Below the pieces are notes generated by a model that was not told where the DNA came from, did not search any database, and was given only the letters and a program-made list of their open reading frames with translations. A DNA stretch of 64,000 bases from Berberis thunbergii (Eukaryota; Streptophyta; Magnoliopsida; Ranunculales; Berberidaceae). The stretch covers positions 124,001-188,000 of the forward strand of contig QNQO01000222.1 in the NCBI GenBank assembly GCA_003290165.1, written 5' to 3'. A program made the position numbers and the translations under genes. Of this stretch, positions 24,540 through 36,748 are shown one piece after another (the stretch's first letter is position 1; every line of letters starts with the position of its first letter).

Positions 24540-26290
24540 AACTTGCAAACTCAGCAGCACATTTCCATCCAACTTCTGAAAAATGTATGTAAATGCTCCC
24601 TCATATCCCTTCCTCTTTAATTTCTCTGTCTCTAACTGTGACTCCCAGCTGGTGAATTTTCTGTTGCACTTGAAGATCAGTATTTTGCGTTGGTTGTGAG
24701 GACATCATCCTACTAAACCTACTATTGGTGTTGCCAAAGACTTGAGATGACATGGCCTGAATCCCAAAGCTCGAACTCGACCTGAATGTTCTTTTCCTAA
24801 CACCTTAGCAAGTGAATCTTGCTGTGATATAGATCGTGATGTGGATCTTCTTTCTCAATCTCTAAATTTTCTCCTACATTAATGAGGCAAGTCATCAAAC
24901 TTTGAATTCAAAATTTATCTAAACATTAATTACTATAGTTCGATAAAAAAAATAGTTTAATACTTACACTTATCTGTCTCGCTTCGTCAGTTACATAAGA
25001 CCCATCCTTTTTGTGTGTGTTGCAATATACACTCTCCCCTACTCACATATCTCCCAAATTCATATTCCTACACCGATATTATGAAGTCATATAACTTTAA
25101 ATAATATTGTTGAGAATGATAACTTAAAGTTATGGTAGGATGTAAAATATTAATTATCATCTCAGCCTTTAACCTGGGAATTGCTTTTTGATCCTCCTAT
25201 GTGTGGATCGGTGAGTTTCTTCCGAATTTCAATGTTTTTTTTTTTTTGCATTTTTCCTATTAATGTATAGATAAAAACATATTGTTAGCATATTCCTAGT
25301 TATCTAAATGAATAATGTAAATATTGTGTTACCTTTGTCCTTTCATCAAAGCGGTAGTCAATAAAATGTGCCCAATCATTACGATCGATGCCTTTGGGAT
25401 GTTTTACAATATTAGCATCTCTGGACAGTGTAGGATCATAAAATTCATGGAACAATTTATGCCTATTGTCCTTCCATTTCTTCCCAATATTTTGCAAGAT
25501 ATAATGGTCTGCCATTGGATCTTCCATATGTAGTTTATTCTTAAAAAATAATAGTCATTAGTATTCAAATCGTTATCAATAATCTTACAAACAAGGTAAG
25601 TGGCAAGCATAAATTAAGCCATACCTGTATAATAGTAGTATACACGCCATCCTTGTTAAGTTTTTGGCACATCCTTCCAAGAGTTGTATCCAATTGGAAA
25701 AGCCTTAAAATCGGATCCCAATTCTCCTAAAAAGCTTCCTAAGAGACCAGCTGCATCTCCAATAGGTTGATGCTCAGTGTTAAATGGAATCATTACTTTT
25801 GTGCCTCTAGAAAGTGACCAAACATCATGTGCCCTCATATGCGATTCTTTTATTAGCCCTTGCTCATCTAGGACAAGTTGATATTCGTTATACTTCATTC
25901 AAAATTAGCGACTAACATATTATTTTCTTGAATAAGTTTAAATAACATACCAATTGTATTCACTGTCCAATATTTTTTGGATTTGCGTTCATGAACACTT
26001 GACCGTGACTCGGGTTGTAGCAACTGGATGAGACTCAATATCATTATGTGGATGAGAGATTGATGTAGCAAGTGGCTGAGATATCCATGTAGCAGCTGAA
26101 TAAGACTCAGAGGTAGAAGTTGGATGAGAGACAGATGTAGCAGTTGGATGAGAAACAGATGTAGCAACTGGATGAGACTCAGATGTAGCAGTTGGATGAG
26201 ACCGAGCACTAGATTCAAAGGATCGAGATTTGTCGGTCACTCTATAGGATCTGATTCAACTTGGAAATGTTTAGGCCTAGGCATCACTGA
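24540..26290 (-). pseudogene. TNPA-like / Ptta-En-Spm family gene, decayed
   Basis: This is the second gene of the CACTA element; relatives bind the subterminal repeats. Reading right to left, it starts near 26284 with MPRPKHFQVES and soon shifts frame. About 190 bp then encode a 10-residue repeat of the type SHPTATSE/SHPVATSV (30-bp DNA period, 26028-26215). A conserved core follows at 25656-25898 (WSLSRGTKVMIPFNTEHQP, a glycine-rich AAGLLGSFLGELG stretch, then NSWKDVPK) and 25300-25527 (LQNIGKKWKDNRHKLFHEFY, then DRNDWAHFIDYRF). Later pieces read DGSYVTDEARQI near 24985 and SLAKVLGKEHSGRVRALGF near 24810. These are hallmarks of the plant Ptta/En/Spm (Transposase_24) family. Introns separate the exons, and frameshifts are present near the start and near 24720. 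Confidence 0.85.
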
Positions 26291-26408
26291 AACTTCAAAC
26301 AAAAGTCAAATTGTGAAATAATAAATTATATAATGAATAGGAGAAGACAACATGTTGTAACCAATAAGCAAAATTGTCATAGTAATGTATTATAACAAAC
26401 ATAATTTT

Positions 26409-29400
26409 TCATACAAAATCTTCATCTTTTATAATATTGTCATTATTAGCATTGATTGCAGGTTCATCATCTATATCATCCCTTGCCAATGGCAAATCTA
26501 CATTATCATCTTGAAACCACTCATCTAAGTCTTGTTGTTGATAAGGCGTATTCTCATAGAATGAGTCTTCAATTTCATTCTCGCCCATGTCATACAAGTC
26601 TCTTGGCTTTAAATGAACAACAACACTCCATTCTTTATCCACCTCATCCTCCACATAATACACAAGTTGTGCCTCTGAAGCTTGAATATATGGCTCATGA
26701 TCTTCATGATCACCAACATGTATAGAAAAATTGATGGAAGTGAAGCCCAATTCATCTATTATAATCCCTCTATTAGTAGTGGTATTTGCCCACTGACATT
26801 TGAACATGGTAACCATGAAACGACCATGATAGTTTAACTCAATGATATCTATCAATTTTTCATAATAAGGAACACTTCCTTCCCTGACATTATTATCACG
26901 ACTGCTTGCATAGCTTCTAGTTCCAAATGAACCAAATACTCCACTATTCTGAGTTTTCAAGCCATCTTCTCGTGCTAATGTTCGAAATTTGAAGCCATTA
27001 ACATTATATGCAGTAAACCTTCTTGCTTGAATAAGTGGTCCTCGTGCAAGAAATATAATGTCATTTGAATGTGATCCGTTTACATCATTCACAACCTAAC
27101 ATCAAAATGATACCATATTAGTCATATGCATGATTATATTACTTGAATGAATAATTGATATAATATATACTTACGCGTCTCCTGAACCAATCTACAAATC
27201 CTTTATGAACCACCTTATCTATCTCAACTTGTGATCGTGTATGACTCCTTAGCCTTCTCTTTGTTTCTGTCCTATATTCCCTAAATGTTACATCATAAAA
27301 AATAAGTATGAGCCATTACAAAGTTTTTTGAAGAATCATGCTAAGTGTTAGAATTTACTTACTGAAGAAACGAGTTGACTTTTGTGCAGTTGATCAACAC
27401 GTGACGATGTGCTTGCATATATTCTAAAGGTGTTAAATCCACTGGTCTGCCTACCAACGGAAACAAAGTAGCCACTTCAGAAGATCCAACACCAATTACC
27501 CCATCATCAACACGGGGTGTTCGATTGAATCTTGTTTCCACATCATCTAAATATCTTGAACAAAAGATAAGAATTTCATCGGCTAGGTATCCTTCAGCTA
27601 TACAACCTTCCGGTTGTGCCCTATTACATACATATGACTTCAAACGACCTAAGTACCTTCAGGATTATAAAAGTAAATGTATTAGAATAAGAAAATCAAG
27701 TGATAATTCATAAGGTTTAATTTATGATATTTACCTCTCTATAGGATACATCCATCGATAATGTACTGGGGCTCCACGTTTGACTTCATCAACCAAATGA
27801 ACTACTAAATGAACCATGACCATAAAAATGAAGGAGGGAATATGATTTCCATGTGGCAAAGTGTGAGCACAATTCGATGTTGTAAATTGTCCAAGTCTTG
27901 AGGATTCAACACTTTACCACATATTTGTCGAAAAAATGAGCACATATCAACCAAAATTGCGGACACTAGAGTAGGCAATGCATTTCTTGTTTCAATTGGC
28001 AGCAGTTGTTCCATAAGAATATGACAATCATGGCTTTTCAACCCAAACAACTTACGTTGTTTTAAATCAACACATCTGGATATGTTACTTGAGTAACCAT
28101 CTGGCACAATGAGATGTTTCGAAGTCCTAAGAAATATGTCCTTCTTTGTATTAGTCATTGTAAAAAGACTAGGAAGGTATTTCCCATTCTCATTTGGCCA
28201 GAGATCTTCTCTTATACCCATTGATTGAAGATCTTTTCGGGCATTAAGATGATCTTTAGTCTTCCCACTTTCATTAAGCAAGGTGTATATCACATTGTCA
28301 CACACATTTTTCTCAATATGCATCACATCAAGATTATGATGGATCGAGTTATGCTCCCAATATGGAAGATCAAAAAATATGATTTTCTTCCTCCATTGTT
28401 GCGCCTCACCAACTCTAGTATTTTGCCCACGAGCTCTTTTACCAATAACTTCAACCTCGGGTGTCTCTCCAAATGTAACATTAATATTCCCTATTTGTTT
28501 CAAAATATTTGTTCCTGATAGTTGTATTGGTGGATTCCTTTTTTCTTGTTTGCCATTAAAGCGAACTCGGTTCAATCTAAACTTGTGACCAGCATTTAGA
28601 AAGCGTCGATGACCCATAAAACACCATTTTTTACTATGTGGAAGGCGGCAAGACTCCGCATCAAAGTTACATGAAGGACAAGCTAGTTTAGCATATGTCT
28701 TCCACCCTGATAGGGTCCCTAACCCTGGAAAATCACTTATTGTCCATATTAAAGCTGCTCGCATTGTGAAACTTTCATTCAACGAAGCATCATATGCTTC
28801 TACACCAACCCACAACTCCTTTAATTCATCAATAAGAGGTTGTAAGTAAATGTCTATATCATTGTCTGACATCCGCTTGCCAGGAATGATCATTGAAAGA
28901 ATGAAGGAAGTTTGTTTCACACATTTCCAAGGAGGAGTGTTGTACGGAACTAGAACCACTGGGCAAATGCTATAACTAGTACTCATATTCCCGAAAGGAT
29001 TAAACCCATCGCTAGCCAAGCCGAGGTGTACATTACGTGCATCCAAAGCAAATTCAGGAAATGTTAAACTAAATTTTTTCCATGCCTCAGAATCTCTCGG
29101 ATGTCGCATCAAACCATCTTTGCTATCCTCATTAGCATGCCACCTCATATCAACAACAATCTTAGAAAACATAAACAAGCGTTGCAACCGCGGTATCAAT
29201 GGAAAATAACGAAGAACCCTTTGCAGGTTTCATTTTTCTTTTGTTACCATTTATAGGCACATTATTTGCATTCCCCTTGGTATTTGGCTTCCATCTAGAT
29301 GTGCCACATTGCTTGCATGTTTGTCTATTTTTATCCAATCCTCGGTACAACATGCAATCATTCGGACATGCATGTATCTTAGTATAATTAAGACCAAGTT

Positions 29401-30039
29401 TATTAATGGTTTTCTTGGCCTCATAGAAAGTTTTAGGGATCCTTGCATGTTGGAATGCATCATGCATCAACTCTACTATCATTGACATTGCTTTGTCACT
29501 CATCCCACAAATACACTTAATGTGATACAGTTTAACCAAAAAAGATAATTTTGAGTACTTTGAACACCCTTCATATAGCTCTTGCCCTCCATTATCTAGC
29601 AACTCAAAAAACTGTTTAACTTCATCATTCAACCCACTGCTCATACCCCCCATCCTTCCATCCTTTCATGTGGTCCATGTGATGTGGAAGATTCTTCATG
29701 GGCATAGTGCCTAGAAAATGCAAAAGCATCATGGATCATGTCTTGCATTAGATCTTGAATAGGCTAACTATCTTGCACTACATGCATGCCAGTAGAACTT
29801 TGACTTGTACCCAACTCCCCATGTTGTAACCAAACAGTGTACCCTTTCGGAAATGGTCTACAAATCAAGTGATCATACACCACTTCTCTAGTCTCCCATT
29901 TTCTAAAAGCACAACGAGGACAATGACACTTTATTCTATTATCAGATGATTTGTTTGCAAATGCAAAATCTAGAAACTTATTCAATCCTTCCGCATATTC
30001 AAGTGTATTCCTCAGCATAGAAATCCAAGTTTTGTCCAT
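26409..30039 (-). pseudogene. TNP2-like CACTA transposase, decayed
   Basis: This is the transposase gene of the CACTA element. The start is at 30037-30039 (MDKTWISMLRNTLEYAEG), opening a transposase-associated zinc domain with CHCPRCAF. An in-frame stop at 29764 and frame changes near 29660 and 29180 break the ORF. The TNP2 core (Transposase_21) spans 29199 to about 28150 and includes LGLASDGFNPFG, PGLGTLSGWKTYAKLACPSC and HNLDVMHIEKNVCDNV. The DUF4218 region follows (ILMEQLLPIETRNALP, LCHMEIIFPPSF), then introns with GT-AG borders near 27735-27660 and 27360-27280. The DUF4216 part lies at 26409-27092 (VFGSFGTRSY, GRFMVTMFKCQWANT, VYYVEDEVDKEWSVVVH). All family domains occur in the usual order, but at least three lesions make it inactive. 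Confidence 0.9.
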
Positions 30040-30109
30040 TTCAAAATATCTGAATTCAATCAAAACAAAAGAACTAATAAATTCAATCCTACTAATCAAA
30101 CAATAATAA

Positions 30110-30500
30110 TTTGAGAATGGCTATGTTCATATTGCAAACATTTTCTGCTGCCAGCAGAAAATCTATTACATGTTGTTTTGTTTATTGTTAGATACATAAT
30201 AACATGCTTATGCTGTTTTGTTTATTGTTAAATACATGCTATTTTGTTCATATTGCAAACATGTTCTGCTGCCAGCAGGAAATCTAGAATTAAGAACATG
30301 CAATTTTCGTTATTGCTAAATACATGATAACATGCTGCCAGTAAGAAATCTAAAAATGTTGTTTTGTTTATTGCCAGTAAGAAATCTAAAATATGCCAAT
30401 AAGAAATCTAAAACATGTTGTTTTGTTTGCAAACATGCCAGTAAGAAATCTAAAACATGTTGTTTTGTTTATTGCTAAATACACGATAACATGCTTATGA
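30110..30500. repeat. Degenerate short repeats in the CACTA 5' region
   Basis: Blocks of the type CATGTTGTTTTGTTTATTG and TGCCAG(C/T)A(G/A)GAAATCTA alternate several times. They lie just upstream of the transposase start, so they may be part of the element's leader or promoter. Confidence 0.65.
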
Positions 30501-30950
30501 GAAAGATACAAAAGTTAGACATATCGTGAGGGATATGGAAGAACTAAGACGATGGACGAATCGAACGAACGCGAGAGACCACCAACAGTCACTTCTTCTT
30601 CCTCCTTCGAATGTTCCTCCTTCTTCTTCCTAGTCTAAGTTAAATAATCAAGTTAACTGAATATTACGTGAAAAAAAAATTAGGAAGTGAAAATAAATTA
30701 AAAAGTTAAAATAAATTAGTTAGGTTTGGGGTTGCTCTTTGTGAAATCAATACCTGCTATGAGATTTGAAGATTCTAAATCAGCTAGATAAAGAGCCTCC
30801 CCAGCTATGAAACTCTCCAAACCTTTCTTAGTCTCAACCCAACTACATCCAAGAATTTTCTTCAAGCTAGTATGTATGATATTGTGACTTGTTTTGGAGT
30901 TTATGATTAGTTTAATTTGAATATCTTATTAGTTGCTAGGCCTTCAACTT

Positions 30951-32472
30951 ATGAAGCATGTGTTCTTTTGGTTTTATAGGTTCAGGAAGAGATATAGCTT
31001 TTTATATGAGACTGAACTTCCTGCTGAGAAAAAGGTGATACTTCTCAAACTCATGGAAAGAGCATCGGCAAAATTTTCTATAATACTTTTAGTTTTCTTT
31101 CCATTTGTTTATTGAATCAAACTAAACTAAACATATAATGCATGTACACTAACAGTCCAAGTTAATAAGGGCCTAAACCTACCTGACATAACTCAACCAA
31201 TCCAAGCAAAAGGAACAAACCTTTTACATTGCTAAGAACTTGAACCCAATAACTATCAAGGTGAAAGAACAATCACAAGAACAACTGATGTAAACAAAGT
31301 TTCATTAGGGATCCTCAGCTCCGGCATGATAGATAAAAATCAATTGAGAATATTGAAGTTTCTATCCTCGAGTCAAATCCATAAAACTGAAATCGCTTAT
31401 CTATCTCCTTACAGATAAGTGGGTTTTGAGATCAAAATTAACTCCCTGCCTCTTGTTTCTAACACATCCATATTCTAAAAACACTCATCTTCACTGCAAG
31501 GTTAGCCATGACCTATGATGAGGCTTTGGAATTAGGTAACTAGATGGTTGGTTTCAGCATTGCACTTAAAACTTTTCAAACTAGAAATACAGTAATATGC
31601 ATTACAGTCAAAACTGTTGAAAATAAGACCAGCAGGAACTCAATGCTTCATGCTGCTCTGTTTTAAAAAACAGAGACTCATGCACCAAGCAACAACAAGA
31701 TTGCTTTTATGAAGCATGTGTTCTTTTGGTTTTATAGGTTCAGGAAGAGATCTAGCTTTTTATATGAGATTGAACTTCCTGCTGAGAAAGAGGTGATACT
31801 TCTCAAACTCATGGAAAGAGCAAAATTTTCTATAATACTTTTAGTTTTCTTTCCATTTTTTTATTGAATCAAACTAAACTAAGCATATAATGCATGCACA
31901 CCAATAACATATAATGCATGTACACTAGCAGTCCAAGTAAATAAGGCCTAAACCTACCTGACATAACTCAACCAATCCAAGCAAAAGGAACAAACCTTTT
32001 ACATTGCTAAGAACTTGAACCCAATAACTATCAAGGTGAAAGAACAATCACAAGAACAACTGATGTAAACAAAGTTTCATTAGGGATCCTCAGCTCCGGC
32101 ATGATAGATAAAAATCAACTGAGAATATTGAAGTTTCTATCCTCGAGTCAAATCCATAAAGTTGAAATCGCTTATCTATCTCCTTACAGATAAGTGGGTT
32201 TTGAGATCAAAATTAACTCCCTGCCTCTTGTTTCTAACCCATCCATATTCTAAAAACACTCATCGTCACTGCAAGGTGAGCCATGACGTATGATGAGGCT
32301 TTGGAATTAGGTAACTAGATGGTTGGTTTCAGCATTGCACTTAAAACTTTTCAAACTAGAAATACATTAATATGCATTACAGTCAAAACTGCTGAAAATA
32401 AGACCAGCAGGAACTCAATGCTTCATGCTGCTCTGTTTTAAATACAGAGACTCATTCACCAAGCAACAACAA
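30951..32472. repeat. Tandem duplication, about 758-bp unit, two copies
   Basis: Copy 1 (30951-31700) and copy 2 (31709-32472) both begin ATGAAGCATGTGTTCTTTTG and stay nearly identical throughout. Copy 2 has an extra segment of roughly 27 bp near 31895. Each copy has an intron-like border (TTTTATAG followed by GTTCAGGAAGAGAT), so the source may be a gene fragment. The protein was not recognised. Confidence 0.9.
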
Positions 32473-32836
32473 AAACATGAATACCAGTACTATCATGAAT
32501 ACCAATGCCATTACTGAACAATGAATACCAGTACAAAAACAGAGTCTCAAAGCATATTATATATATTTTCAAGCCTGTCACTGATGCCATTACTGAACAA
32601 TGAACAACCAGTAGGACTGACAATTTGAATACCAGTACTATCATGAATACCAGTGAAATCTCTGTATGGACTAAAAGAGGCATCTAAGCAGTGGCATGAA
32701 TACATTGGTAATCTCTAATGGCTTTAGAATCAATGAGTGATAAATGCATATGGCTATAAGATTGTTGATAATATATGCATTAAGATTTGTTTGTATGTAA
32801 ATGACTTGTTAATATATGCATTAAGGTTTGCTGTAA

Positions 32837-33225
32837 AGATCCTAACATATGATGGTAATGATATGGCATTTGCTCTTTATGGTGATCATTGGAGAAACAT
32901 GCGAAAGATTACCATGACTGAGCTCTTAAGTGCTAAGCGTGTCCAGTCATTCTAATCACAACAGGAAGAAGAGGTATGGATCCTCATCCAAAGTATTTCC
33001 TCAATCAATGGATCTATATTCAATCTAAGTGAGATGATTTCAACATCATCAAAATGATATAGTTTCAAAGGTAGCTTTTGGTGAGAAATACAAACACAAG
33101 CAAGTATTTACATCATTGATTCGGGAAGCAACACAGTTGGCGGCATATGTCACTGTCGCTGACTTGTTTCAATTGTTTCCTTCACTAAAGTTCCTTTAAG
33201 AGGACAATGATCTTGAATTTCTCAT
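32837..33225 (+). pseudogene. Captured cytochrome P450 (CYP71-like) fragment
   Basis: The reading includes DMAFALYGDHWRNMRKI and ELLSAKRVQSF, then, after a stop at 32953-32955, EEEV...SISSI, NLSEMIS, AFGEKYKHKQ, SLIREATQLAAYVTVADL and FPSLKFL in shifting frames. This is the helix C to helix F part of plant CYP71-clade P450s, including the conserved W-R-x-x-R-K motif that contacts heme propionate. The heme-binding cysteine region and the N-terminal anchor are absent. It lies inside the CACTA element, on the strand opposite the transposase. It is interpreted as host sequence picked up by the transposon. Confidence 0.88.
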
Positions 33226-33576
33226 CACCACTTAAAACATCAAATCCGTAGTCGAGGTGAGTAGATTTATACAAATAGATTATACAAAAACAGAATAGAT
33301 TATACAAACAGAATATACAAAAACAGATTATACAAACATATTATATAAACAGAATATACAAACAGTTTTTAAGAAAAACAGAGCATGATATCATCAGTGC
33401 AGGTTTTAGGAATCTACTTACAATGAGAGGAATCCAACAAGATTGGAAGAATAGGGTTGCTCGACAAAGGGAGGGAAGGGAGGAGGAGGGGAGGTGGAGA
33501 GGTGGGGATGAGGGAGAGTAAAATAAATATAAAATTATGTATAGGGTTTAAGGTTCGGTTATAAAATCTGATTTTA

Positions 33577-33705
33577 CATATAGCGACGGCTACAACCGTC
33601 GCCATTTAAAGGAACCGCCATTAAATACTATTAATCCCCGACGGTCGACCAACTGTCGTTATATATAGCATGCAACGGCGGTTTTACTTAAACACCGTTA
33701 CAAAA
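33577..33705. repeat. Right subterminal repeat array of the CACTA element
   Basis: Inverted copies of TAGCGACGG/CCGTCGC and AAAACCGCCGCTA motifs match the left subterminal array. Confidence 0.85.
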
Positions 33706-33735
33706 CCGCCGCTAACATCCTGTTTTCTTGTAGTG
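33706..33735 (-). repeat. Right terminal inverted repeat of the CACTA element
   Basis: It ends TTTTCTTGTAGTG, the complement of CACTACAAGAAAA. AGA follows. Confidence 0.9.
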
Positions 33736-33738
33736 AGA

Positions 33739-34218
33739 CAAGACATCTGTATAAAATCCAAATATTAACCAACTATAAATTGGACCTCTTTCTCAAATTG
33801 TTGAGTATATTTCTGTTGACTAGATCTATGCATGCTTAACAAGACCGACTAAATCAATAATCGTAATTTTTTATATATTTATTTTTGTCTTTTTATACAA
33901 AATTTATATGTTAGACAGGCCGAGCCTACTCATTAAGTGAGTCAGCCGAGCTAGGGTTAGTGGCCGTTCGAGCCCAGAACGAAACCGAAAAGCGGTAATT
34001 TTGTTCTGAAGGCCGCGGGCTGCACTGAGCATCACTTGTGGATACAGATAGCCCTGGCAAAAAAAAAAAAAAAAAACACCCACACAGAGAGGAACAGAAA
34101 ATCTTTCATGAAAACTTAGGGTTTATGAACTATTTTGTGTTATCTGCAATTCACATTGAGTTTCGAATGCGATTCCATACAGAAACCTTCGATTTGAGAC
34201 CAAATTGATTTCGATTCC
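33739..34218 (+). promoter_or_regulatory. Probable promoter and 5' UTR of the FAR1/MULE-like gene
   Basis: This is unique-looking sequence between the CACTA end and the start codon at 34219. It includes an A run near 34060-34077. No TATA box is asserted. Confidence 0.35.
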
Positions 34219-34743
34219 ATGGAGTCTTCTGTCTCAGTGCCGACCCCATCGCCTCCAACGAGGAACGAATCGTCTCTTGTTCCAGTTTTAAACAACACAA
34301 ACGAGGTAAAACCTTGAATCGAACCTTTTTAGGGTTTTAGATTTACAGGTAAGTGAATGTGAGTTTTGTTGATTGTTTGCTAGGGTTTGGAGCAGTCGAA
34401 TTTAGAGCACAACGAGGATAGAGCGATGAACGAGGTAAATTTTGTTTTAAAGACTTTTTTTTTTTTTAGATGTTTTGGTGGAATTTGATGTTGTGTGAAG
34501 GTGCAGGATGTGGGAGGAGGGGGTTTTGATCTGGATTTGTATTCCTTCACGGTTGATGAAAGCTTGGATACTGATACATTAGTGCAGCAGTTGGAAAGTA
34601 TAACTAAGAAGAGACAGGAGTTGCAACAGATGGAAATTCAACTGAGGGCGATGATTATTGCTCGGAAGCAGATAATGGGGCAGCAGAAAAGCTCGGAGTT
34701 GTTACTCACTGACAATGGAAATGCTGGTAACATGGTAAAGTAA
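34219..34743 (+). CDS. 5' exons of a FAR1/MULE-like gene
   Basis: Three exons are visible: 34219-34305 (starting MESSVSVPTPSPPTRNE), 34384-34434 and 34501-34734 (LDLYSFTVDESLDTDTLVQQ and a coiled-coil-like ITKKRQELQQMEIQLRAM). Both introns have GT-AG borders and lie in phase 0. The third exon either reads on to a TAA at 34741-34743, giving a protein of about 126 residues, or is spliced at 34735 (ATG then GTAAAG), again in phase 0. The next phase-0 acceptor with plausible coding sequence is at 52257, after 17.5 kb of transposable elements. I favour one gene because the phases match and no other start is evident downstream. Transcript evidence is lacking. Confidence 0.6.
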
Positions 34744-35545
34744 TGTTTTTCCAGTTGTTCTCGACTGTGTTATTGTGTTTCGGTTTATGTAGTTTATTAT
34801 TAAAAAAAGTTATACATGTTGAGGCTTTATACATTGCTTACTTAGTGGAAATCCTAGCAGTTGGAAGAAAAATCTTAATGCAATGCCAGCTTTTCCATAT
34901 GATAATTTCCATTTTCATTTCGGGTGGGTAGGGTGGTCATTTGGGAATTAGAGGCGCTGTTATAAAGTTATAGATAGTGGTGCACAATTTTCCATAAAGA
35001 GATATAGGGTTCTGCACTATCTCCTGAATTTATTAAAGTTTATTAGAAAACAAAATAATGCAAAATTAGATTCACATGTGCTCATACCATTGCGCCAACA
35101 ACAATGGTTGCAGAACAGTTTTCTACAGAGTAATGGTGTTATATCTAGGGTTAATGTTTGGCTTTTCAACTTCATTTCTATAATATCTGGGTTTAATTAA
35201 TCTTATTGAGTTTCACTTAATATCCTCTATACCTTATTTATTTATTTATTGGTGTTAATGCTCAAGAGCAGACACAGGGTACAAATGTACATGTTTAAGA
35301 GTTTTTAAATGTCCCACACATTTAAGATTATAGTAATTGAGTTTAAGTTACCTTATTTACTTCTTTGGGGGATTTTCACATTTAAGAACATCAACAGGTT
35401 AAATATGTGCATATTTAGAAATTTAAATTTTTTGTGTCTAAGGGACATCACATTGCATCCAAGTTTCCGTTTTTTATAATTTCCTTTGGAAAAATTCCAA
35501 CGAGTGTAAAGGGACTGGGAAAATGTTTGTATGCCTAAAAAGTGT
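34744..35545. other. Intron or intergenic DNA, nothing recognised
   Basis: A+T-rich sequence without a recognised element. It is probably the start of the very long intron. Confidence 0.4.
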
Positions 35546-35549
35546 GTGT

Positions 35550-36445
35550 GTGTGGGGTGGGAGGGGGTGTCAACGAATGAAGCTCTTCTTGGTAAGTGGC
35601 TTTGGGATTGGGATTATATGAACGGACTCAATAGTCTTTGGAGAAGGGTTATTTATGAAAAATATATCCAAAGAGGTGGACAAAGGTGGCTACCTAGTTG
35701 TCCCACTAGACCATATTAAATTTGTCTTTGGAGGAATATCTCTAATATGAGAGTGAACTTTTGAAGAGCGATTTCCTTTTTCATTGGGTAGTTGTATTGG
35801 ATTAAAGTTTTGTAAGGTGTGGGGGTGGCGAAGCTTGTTTAAAATATCCTTTTTCCTAGGTGTTTTAGAGTTTGTATTAAGGTTGGTGAAGGACTTTGGG
35901 GTGGGTGGGGAGGAAGTTTGGGTTTGGAGCCTTCATCTACGAAGGATTCTGTAAATGATCTAGAAGCATTGCCAGTGGCCATTTCCCCCTCATTTTATCA
36001 TCCAAGTTTATTTAAAAGGAGGAAAATAATTGTTGATGGTAAAAAGGGGTTGTCGACGTCCTCTTATTACGATAATTTCACCATTCCTCTCCCAAAATCT
36101 TTTACTTGATGACTTTCCTTTTCTCATAATTGAGTGTTAGATAATTTGAAACTTGGTTGGAGTAGGATTTCTAGGGATGTTCTCACTTGGACGGGGAGGA
36201 CTGGTTGTGGTTGTGTGAGAGTGAAATTGAATCTCTAGATCTTCTCATTTGGCTCCCTTTATTCAATTGGTATGGAATAATCTTCTCAATCTTTTTGGTG
36301 GTTATACAAAGTTCTTGTATAAATGTGCTCATCACAAAATGTGAGGCTTTCTCTAAACTCCAGAGGCAAGTCAACAGGTGTTATAAGATCTTTCCCCTTA
36401 TGCGTCTTCTTGGCCTATTTGGAAAGCAAGGAATGAAATGATCTT
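35550..36445 (+). pseudogene. LINE (L1-type) C-terminal fragment
   Basis: The frame at 35553-35720 reads NEALLGKWLWDWDYMNGLNS, then LWRRVIYEKY. This is the stretch that follows the reverse transcriptase in plant L1-type ORF2 proteins. Later pieces up to about 36440 are compatible with the zinc-binding RT-associated region but are broken by stops. Confidence 0.7.
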
Positions 36446-36748
36446 CCTAGGAAGAAGGTGGTTGTTGTTTCTATTTCTCTCCCAACTACTCTCTTCTTAT
36501 TTTCCTCTCTTATAGGGCTTTGTATTCTCTTCGTCTCGTCTCTAAAACAGAGGGATAAAAGAGAACAAAAAAAAACGACTAGAAAAATATTCCTTCTCTC
36601 TCGATTATTCTCTCTTCCTTTATTTTTTTCTTTTATGTCTACTCTATATCTCCCTCATGCCCTTTCTCTTCTTCTCTCCTTTAAGAAAGCCGAGTTGTAT
36701 TTAAACAAAAAGTTTGTTTAAATGATATTATTATTTTATATTCAAAGA

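Larger units (their letters stand above)
23539..33735 (-). mobile_element. CACTA (En/Spm) DNA transposon, about 10.2 kb
   Basis: The left end begins CACTACAAGTAAACAGG and the complement of the right end begins CACTACAAGAAAACAGG. The first 30 bases match at about 25 positions. Both sides carry the 3-bp target duplication AGA (23536-23538 and 33736-33738), as expected for CACTA elements. Subterminal regions are full of short AACCG(T/C)CGCTA-type repeats. Inside, on the minus strand, are a TNP2-like transposase gene (26.4-30.0 kb) and a TNPA/Ptta-like gene (24.5-26.3 kb), both with lesions. The right part (30.1-33.5 kb) holds a short-repeat region, a 758-bp tandem duplication and a P450 gene fragment. 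The ends look competent but the genes do not, so the copy is probably non-autonomous. Confidence 0.95.
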
